Shown here in pieces: positions 59,589-64,000 of a stretch of DNA of 64,000 bases. Source of the DNA: Udaeobacter sp025935755. Its GTDB lineage: Bacteria; Verrucomicrobiota; Verrucomicrobiia; Chthoniobacterales; UBA10450. How positions within the stretch are numbered: the first letter of the stretch is position 1; every line of letters starts with the position of its first letter. The notes under the pieces are model-generated. The model searched no databases, was not told the DNA's origin, and saw only the letters and a program-made list of their open reading frames with translations. A program made the translations under genes and the position numbers. The DNA lies in contig DASUKN010000001.1 in assembly GCA_036278715.1 (NCBI GenBank), positions 1-64,000 on the forward strand. Reading direction: 5' to 3'.

Positions 59589-60749
59589 ATGTTAAAGACT
59601 GCCATAATCGGTTGCGGTAAAATTGCCGACGACCACGTTCACGCCATCGGGAGGATAGCGGATTGCACGATTGTGGGGTTATGCGACCGGGAACCGTTGA
59701 TGGCGAAGCAATTGGGGGAGCGGTGTGGTATCTCCACGTGCACGTCAGACGTTGATGAACTGTTGCGCACAGCTAATCCCGATGTTGTTCACATTACTAC
59801 GCCGCCACAGACACACTTCGAACTTGCACGTCGCTGTTTGGAATCTGGCTGCCACGTATACGTCGAGAAGCCTTTCACTCTCGATGCACCCGAAGCAGAG
59901 CGTCTGATTGAGTTAGCGACATGCCTCGGTCGTAAAATAACGGTGGGCAATGACTGCATGTTTACCCATGCCGCAATAGCTGGTCGCAAACTGGCGCGCG
60001 AGGGCTTCTTAGGCGGCGCTCCCGTTCACATGGAGAGCTTTTACTGTTATGAGCTACAAGGAAGGTACGCTGGTGCCCTGTTAGGGGATCGAAATCATTG
60101 GGTCCGGCAATTACCCGGGAAACTTCTGCATAACATTATCAGCCACGGCATTGTTCGGGTCGCTGAGTACCTCCAGGACGACAATCCAAAAGTAATGGCT
60201 CATGGTTTCATCAGCCCGCTACTCGATGAGTTGGGCGAAGAAGAAATTGTGGATGAGCTTCGCGTAGTTATAGCCGATCAAACCGGTGTTACGGCGTACT
60301 TTACGTTTTCATCCCAGATGCGGCCGTCGCTACATCAATTCCGGGTGTACGGTCCGGTAAACGGCTTCGTCCTGGATGATGACGAGCATTCCCTCATCAA
60401 GCTCTATGGAAGACGTTACAAGAGCTATGCCCAAAAATTCATACCTTCGTTCAATCTTGCAACCCAGCACTTACACAATCTCAAACAGAACGTCGCGCTG
60501 TTCCTCCGGCGGGATTTCCACATGAAAGCAGGTATGAAAAACCTGATGGAACATTTTTATCGCTCCATAACTTCCGGCGAGCCGGTGCCGATTTCGTATC
60601 GCGACATTCTGCTCACCTGCAAAATAATGGACGCGATATTTGCTCAAATCGGGCAGGCGCGCCACGGGGACTTAGCTGAGGACTGCGCGACTGTGACCAC
60701 CCGTGAGCCGGCCCTGGCCGTTTGCGGTTCAAACAATTTCAGCAGCTGA
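59589..60749 (+). CDS. Gfo/Idh/MocA-family oxidoreductase, divergent member
   Basis: The 386-aa protein has GCGKIA at 8-13, TTPPQTHFELA and EKP at 93-95. It is less similar to the other three dehydrogenases of the window, lacking the G-W-GPN start and the WDLAPHD-like segment; the active-site region instead reads LLHNIISHGIVRVAEYL. It probably oxidises or reduces another sugar or polyol. ATG 59589 is chosen because the Rossmann strand starts there. Its stop overlaps the start of the ligase gene (TGATG). Confidence 0.8.
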   Translation: MLKTAIIGCGKIADDHVHAIGRIADCTIVGLCDREPLMAKQLGERCGISTCTSDVDELLRTANPDVVHITTPPQTHFELARRCLESGCHVYVEKPFTLDAPEAERLIELATCLGRKITVGNDCMFTHAAIAGRKLAREGFLGGAPVHMESFYCYELQGRYAGALLGDRNHWVRQLPGKLLHNIISHGIVRVAEYLQDDNPKVMAHGFISPLLDELGEEEIVDELRVVIADQTGVTAYFTFSSQMRPSLHQFRVYGPVNGFVLDDDEHSLIKLYGRRYKSYAQKFIPSFNLATQHLHNLKQNVALFLRRDFHMKAGMKNLMEHFYRSITSGEPVPISYRDILLTCKIMDAIFAQIGQARHGDLAEDCATVTTREPALAVCGSNNFSS

Positions 60750-62167
60750 TGGATCGTCCTTTTGCAGTCCTGCTTTGCCTTCCCGTCATTTGGTGGCTAT
60801 GGCGACGTGATGTCGCAGCGCGACCGAGGTTCTCGAGCACCTTTTGGATCCCGTTGTTTTGGATGTTGATCCTCGGTTCGCGGCCCCTCTCATGGTGGTT
60901 AGGTATCAGTGGAGCAGGTAGCACCGATCTGGAAGGGAACTGGTTTGATCGGCTTCTGTACCTCGGCCTGATTTTTGTGGCGATGTGCATCCTGGTCAAA
61001 CGTCGTATTTCCTGGGACGCGCTATTGGGACAAAACAAGGCATTGGTGTTTTTCTACGTGGTTCTCCTTGCGACAGTCATCTGGGCACCATTCCCAACGA
61101 TTGTCTTCAGGCGTTGGTTCAAAGATATCGGCGCCATATTTATCATTCTTTTGATCCTCACCGAGACCGATCCACTGGAGGCAAGCAAGGCGCTGTTTGC
61201 CCGATGTGCATATGTATGGTTCCCGTTGTCTGAAATCTTCGCCAAGTATTTTCCCGGTATCGGCCGCGAATATTCCAAGAGCGGAGGCGCCATGTACAGC
61301 GGTGTCACTCCCCAGAAGAACAGTTTGGGAGCAATCATCCTGGTGGCCGCACTGTTTCTGGTGACCGAGCTGATTGCCGCGAACAGGCCGCTGTTTGGAA
61401 GACGGCTGAAAACAGGCCGGTTCACGCGGTTCCTTAGTGGACACCATTTCACCATACTCATTGCGCTGGCAATGGGTATGTGGCTGCTGAAGCTTTCGGC
61501 CAGTCGCACCTCGCAAATTTGTTTTGTTCTTGGCGTCCTCATCATCCTCTCACACAAGCTACCTGTGCTGAGAACAGATCCGCGGCGAATAATCGTCCTG
61601 GCGCTCGTTGCCTTACCTGTCTTTTACATTAGCAACATGATGTTTGGTCTATCCGACAAGTTTCTCGCAATGATTGGACGAAATCCGACGTTGACCGGTC
61701 GGACGGAAATCTGGCAAGCCATCAAAAAGCACCCGGTCAATCCGGCCATCGGCTTGGGTTACATGATGTACTGGGATTACTACGGAGGTGTGGACCTTGA
61801 GCGTTACACCGTGAAGTACAAAACGTCCCATAACGGATACCTTGATACTTACCTGGACGCTGGCGTCCTTGGACTCTGTGCTCTTGCAATACTGCTACTG
61901 GCAGTTGGAAGGCGCTCGACACGTGAGTTTCTTACCGGATCTCAATGGGGACGTCTCGCATTCGCATTTTTTGTCGCAATGCTGCTGTACAACGTGGCTG
62001 AAACAACTTATGGGCGGCGCAGCTCTCTCTGGTTCGTGTTCCTGCTTTTCGCGATCAACATGCGAGGTGTTTTACCAGTAACGCGTTTCGAGGAGACCGA
62101 GTTGGTGGAAGACGCGGGCGTCGAAGAGCGCGAACTCGCGGGAGTGGGTGCCGGTAATCGCTGGTGA
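60749..62167 (+). CDS. O-antigen ligase/polymerase family membrane protein (Wzy_C)
   Basis: The 472-aa protein has about twelve hydrophobic helices. The large loop and the SHNGYLDTYLDAGVLGL segment near 372-388 are typical of Wzy_C-family ligases and polymerases, as is LTGRTEIWQ near 317-325. It should transfer or polymerise lipid-linked glycans at the outer face of the inner membrane. The C-terminus carries a Glu/Val/Gly-rich hydrophilic tail (EDAGVEERELAGVGAG). It is the second polymerase-type protein of the window. Confidence 0.87.
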   Translation: MDRPFAVLLCLPVIWWLWRRDVAARPRFSSTFWIPLFWMLILGSRPLSWWLGISGAGSTDLEGNWFDRLLYLGLIFVAMCILVKRRISWDALLGQNKALVFFYVVLLATVIWAPFPTIVFRRWFKDIGAIFIILLILTETDPLEASKALFARCAYVWFPLSEIFAKYFPGIGREYSKSGGAMYSGVTPQKNSLGAIILVAALFLVTELIAANRPLFGRRLKTGRFTRFLSGHHFTILIALAMGMWLLKLSASRTSQICFVLGVLIILSHKLPVLRTDPRRIIVLALVALPVFYISNMMFGLSDKFLAMIGRNPTLTGRTEIWQAIKKHPVNPAIGLGYMMYWDYYGGVDLERYTVKYKTSHNGYLDTYLDAGVLGLCALAILLLAVGRRSTREFLTGSQWGRLAFAFFVAMLLYNVAETTYGRRSSLWFVFLLFAINMRGVLPVTRFEETELVEDAGVEERELAGVGAGNRW

Positions 62168-62973
62168 AATCGTGGCTGCAACGGTTGGGAACAAGAGGAC
62201 GGCGTACCGTCTCCATACGCGTGGCACGTCGCGTCGTCCCGCTGCGGAATGAGGCCCCGCTGATCTCTTTCACCTTTGATGATTTTCCACGATCGGCATT
62301 GCGTGAAGGCGGTGCGATCCTTTCGAGCCACGGCATCCGAGGCACATTCTTCGCGTCATTTGGATTGATGGGACATACCGGACCTGCGGGGGAAATGTTT
62401 CAGCGGGATGACCTTGATCAACTGCTGGTGGAGCAACATGAGTTGGCTTGTCACACTTACGACCACTGTCACGCGTGGGACACATCAGCTTCCGAGTTTC
62501 AGGCCTCGATTGTTCGCAATCGACAGGCGTTGCACCAATATCTGCCGGGCGCTTCATTCCGAAGCTTTTCTTATCCGAGCAGCTGTCCGCGGCCGGCGAT
62601 CAAGCGCCAGATTTCGGGACAGTTCGATTGCTGTCGTGGCGGTGGTCACACATTAAACGCCGGTTTCGTCGACTTGAACTTTGCCAAGGCCTGTTTTCTT
62701 GAGCGATGCGATTTCGATTGTGTTGCTGAATTGATCGAAAAGAATAACCTCGTCCGAGGCTGGCTCATATTCGCGACGCACGACGTGCGCAACATGCCTA
62801 GTCGCTTTGGGTGCGCGCCGGACTTTTTTGAACGCGTCGTACGCCAGGCAAGTAACTCAGGTGCTGGCGTTGTAACAGTACGAGAGGCAGTCACGAGGAT
62901 ACGGGGCAGCACAGGATCCATTGCAGCGTCTGCCTCAAGATCGCATTGCGAGCGGGTTGGCTTGCGCGTGTAA
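62164..62973 (+). CDS. NodB-type polysaccharide deacetylase
   Basis: The 269-aa protein has the canonical motifs SFTFDDFP at 35-42 (catalytic and metal Asp), GIRGTFFASF at 58-67 and ACHTYDHCH at 95-103 with two metal histidines, followed by SYPSSCPRP. Of the four deacetylase-type proteins here it is the closest to the standard family. No signal peptide is visible. The start is GTG 62164 overlapping the previous stop. Confidence 0.88.
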   Translation: MKSWLQRLGTRGRRTVSIRVARRVVPLRNEAPLISFTFDDFPRSALREGGAILSSHGIRGTFFASFGLMGHTGPAGEMFQRDDLDQLLVEQHELACHTYDHCHAWDTSASEFQASIVRNRQALHQYLPGASFRSFSYPSSCPRPAIKRQISGQFDCCRGGGHTLNAGFVDLNFAKACFLERCDFDCVAELIEKNNLVRGWLIFATHDVRNMPSRFGCAPDFFERVVRQASNSGAGVVTVREAVTRIRGSTGSIAASASRSHCERVGLRV

Positions 62974-63175
62974 CTGTGCAATGGCCACTCATAAGTCCTT
63001 ATAAGCAAGCGATGCTCAGCCCAATTCCCACAGAAGTTCGGTTTCGGGCCTTAAAGGTACGGAATTGCTTCCAGAATCGGCAAGTTACCGGAAAAGCGAT
63101 GCCGCGGTAGATACACCGCAATCGCGCTTTCGTCCTGTTATTGAAGAGGATTTACCACAGCGTTGGTTTGCCCGT

Positions 63176-64000
63176 ATGACGGATAGCCCGTTGGTTTCAA
63201 TACTGATCCCCGCGCACAATGTTGAGACGTGGATAGGTGAAACTATGCGATCAGCCTTGGCGCAAACCTGGCCTAACAAGGAAATCGTCATCGTCGAATC
63301 GGGCTCGACAGATAACACGTTACAAATTGCTCGGCAGTTTGAATCACCGATGGTCAAGGTCGTCTCGCAGCCTAATCAAGGTGCCAGCGCTGCCAGGAAC
63401 ACGGCATTTTCACTTTCGAAAGGGGATTACATCCAATGGCTCGACGCGGATGATTTGCTTGCGCCGGACAAAATTGCCAGGCAAATGGAAGTCGCGGCCT
63501 CTGTAAGCAAGCGGGTGGTGCTCTCCTCCGAATGGGGTGTGTTTTTCTATCGTTCGTCCAAAGCGCGATTTACACCCACTGCGCTGTGGGCGGATCTTTC
63601 GTCACACGAATGGTTTTTGCGAAGGATGATGCAGAACCTGCACATGCAGCCAGCGACTTGGCTAGTTAGCCGTGAACTTACTGCGTCCGTGGGACCTTGG
63701 GATACGCGCCTCTCACTTGACGATGATGGGGAGTATTTTTGCCGGGTAGTCCGAGCGAGCGAGGGTATCCGATTTGTGCCGCAGGCAAGGGTATTCTATC
63801 GCAATCCCGGTCCGCGCCGTTTGAGCGCTATTGATGGCTCGGCGAAAAAGTTGGAGTCACAGTATCTGTCAGTAGCACTTCAAGTGGGCCATTGCCGGGC
63901 TGTCGACGACAGTCCGAGAATGCGAGCTGCTTGTCTCGCCTTTTTGCAAACCTGGCTTTTTTGCTTTTCTGGCGTTCGAGACGATCTGGCGCGCCAATTG
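63176..64000 (+). CDS. Glycosyltransferase family 2 (3' end outside window)
   Basis: The frame is open to the last base and codes at least 275 residues. The GT-A motifs are complete: VSILIPAHNVETWIGETM near the start, IVIVESGSTDNT, GASAARNTAFSLSKGDYIQW, LDADDLLAPDKI (metal site) and LDDDGEYFCR. ATG 63176 gives the usual family start. A TTG at 63065 in the same frame would add 37 residues whose sequence also looks coding, so the real start may be upstream. The gap 62974-63064 holds nothing recognisable. Confidence 0.85.
   Translation, partial: MTDSPLVSILIPAHNVETWIGETMRSALAQTWPNKEIVIVESGSTDNTLQIARQFESPMVKVVSQPNQGASAARNTAFSLSKGDYIQWLDADDLLAPDKIARQMEVAASVSKRVVLSSEWGVFFYRSSKARFTPTALWADLSSHEWFLRRMMQNLHMQPATWLVSRELTASVGPWDTRLSLDDDGEYFCRVVRASEGIRFVPQARVFYRNPGPRRLSAIDGSAKKLESQYLSVALQVGHCRAVDDSPRMRAACLAFLQTWLFCFSGVRDDLARQL

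Overview
The window comes from a soil-type member of the Verrucomicrobiota, probably a Chthoniobacter-like lineage. The evidence is an exosortase with a PEP-CTERM protein, a serine/threonine kinase beside an ECF sigma factor of the planctomycete/verrucomicrobial kind, a truncated first gene resembling a Verru_Chthon cassette protein, and many palindromic intergenic repeats. No transposase, integrase, phage gene or CRISPR array was seen. About 45 of the genes form one very large locus for making, modifying and exporting a surface polysaccharide.

Layout. (1) 1-1447: end of a cassette protein, a palindrome and a 55-aa membrane protein. (2) 1694-4703: a glycosyltransferase and a first copy of a 3-acetamido-sugar triad (acyltransferase, Gfo/Idh/MocA dehydrogenase, aminotransferase) whose aminotransferase is frameshifted and truncated. 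(3) 4732-6528: a TMTC-like membrane/TPR protein lying between two 12-bp direct repeats. (4) 6668-11588, minus strand: TPR protein, PEP-CTERM protein and an exosortase fused to an EpsI-like domain. (5) 11673-33768: a plus-strand run of glycosyltransferases (WecG/TagA, GT2, GT4, GT9, exostosin-like, GT-D-like), methyltransferases, an ABC exporter, a CDP-paratose 2-epimerase-like enzyme and an oligosaccharide polymerase. (6) 33792-36724: tRNA-Ala(CGC), kinase, sigma factor. (7) 37040-44228: initiating phosphoglycosyl transferase, dehydrogenase, Fem-like transferase, Wzz-type co-polymerase with a degenerate P-loop, and a deacetylase-glycosyltransferase fusion. (8) 44266-54395: deacetylases, a second and intact acetamido-sugar triad, methyltransferase, alpha/alpha-toroid protein, GT2 and a second Fem-like acyltransferase. 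(9) 54418-54694: two abnormal tRNA-like genes. (10) 54713-64000: sulfotransferase, asparagine-synthetase-like protein lacking the glutaminase cysteine, GT2s, epimerase, dehydrogenase, O-antigen ligase/polymerase and deacetylase.

Inferred working: the phosphoglycosyl transferase loads the first sugar on the lipid carrier, the glycosyltransferases extend the unit, dehydrogenase/acyltransferase/aminotransferase enzymes supply 3-acetamido sugars, the ABC exporter moves the unit across the membrane, and the polymerases and Wzz protein make long chains. Deacetylases, sulfotransferase, Fem-like acyltransferases and the asparagine-synthetase-like protein decorate them. The exosortase module sorts PEP-CTERM proteins that probably work with this matrix.

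The most unusual feature is the tandem pair of Ser- and Thr-type tRNA-like genes. They have lost features needed for decoding but keep features needed for charging, and they start 22 bases after a Fem-like transferase gene. This resembles the dedicated non-translational tRNAs of staphylococcal cell-wall synthesis, but decay into pseudogenes is an equally serious explanation.
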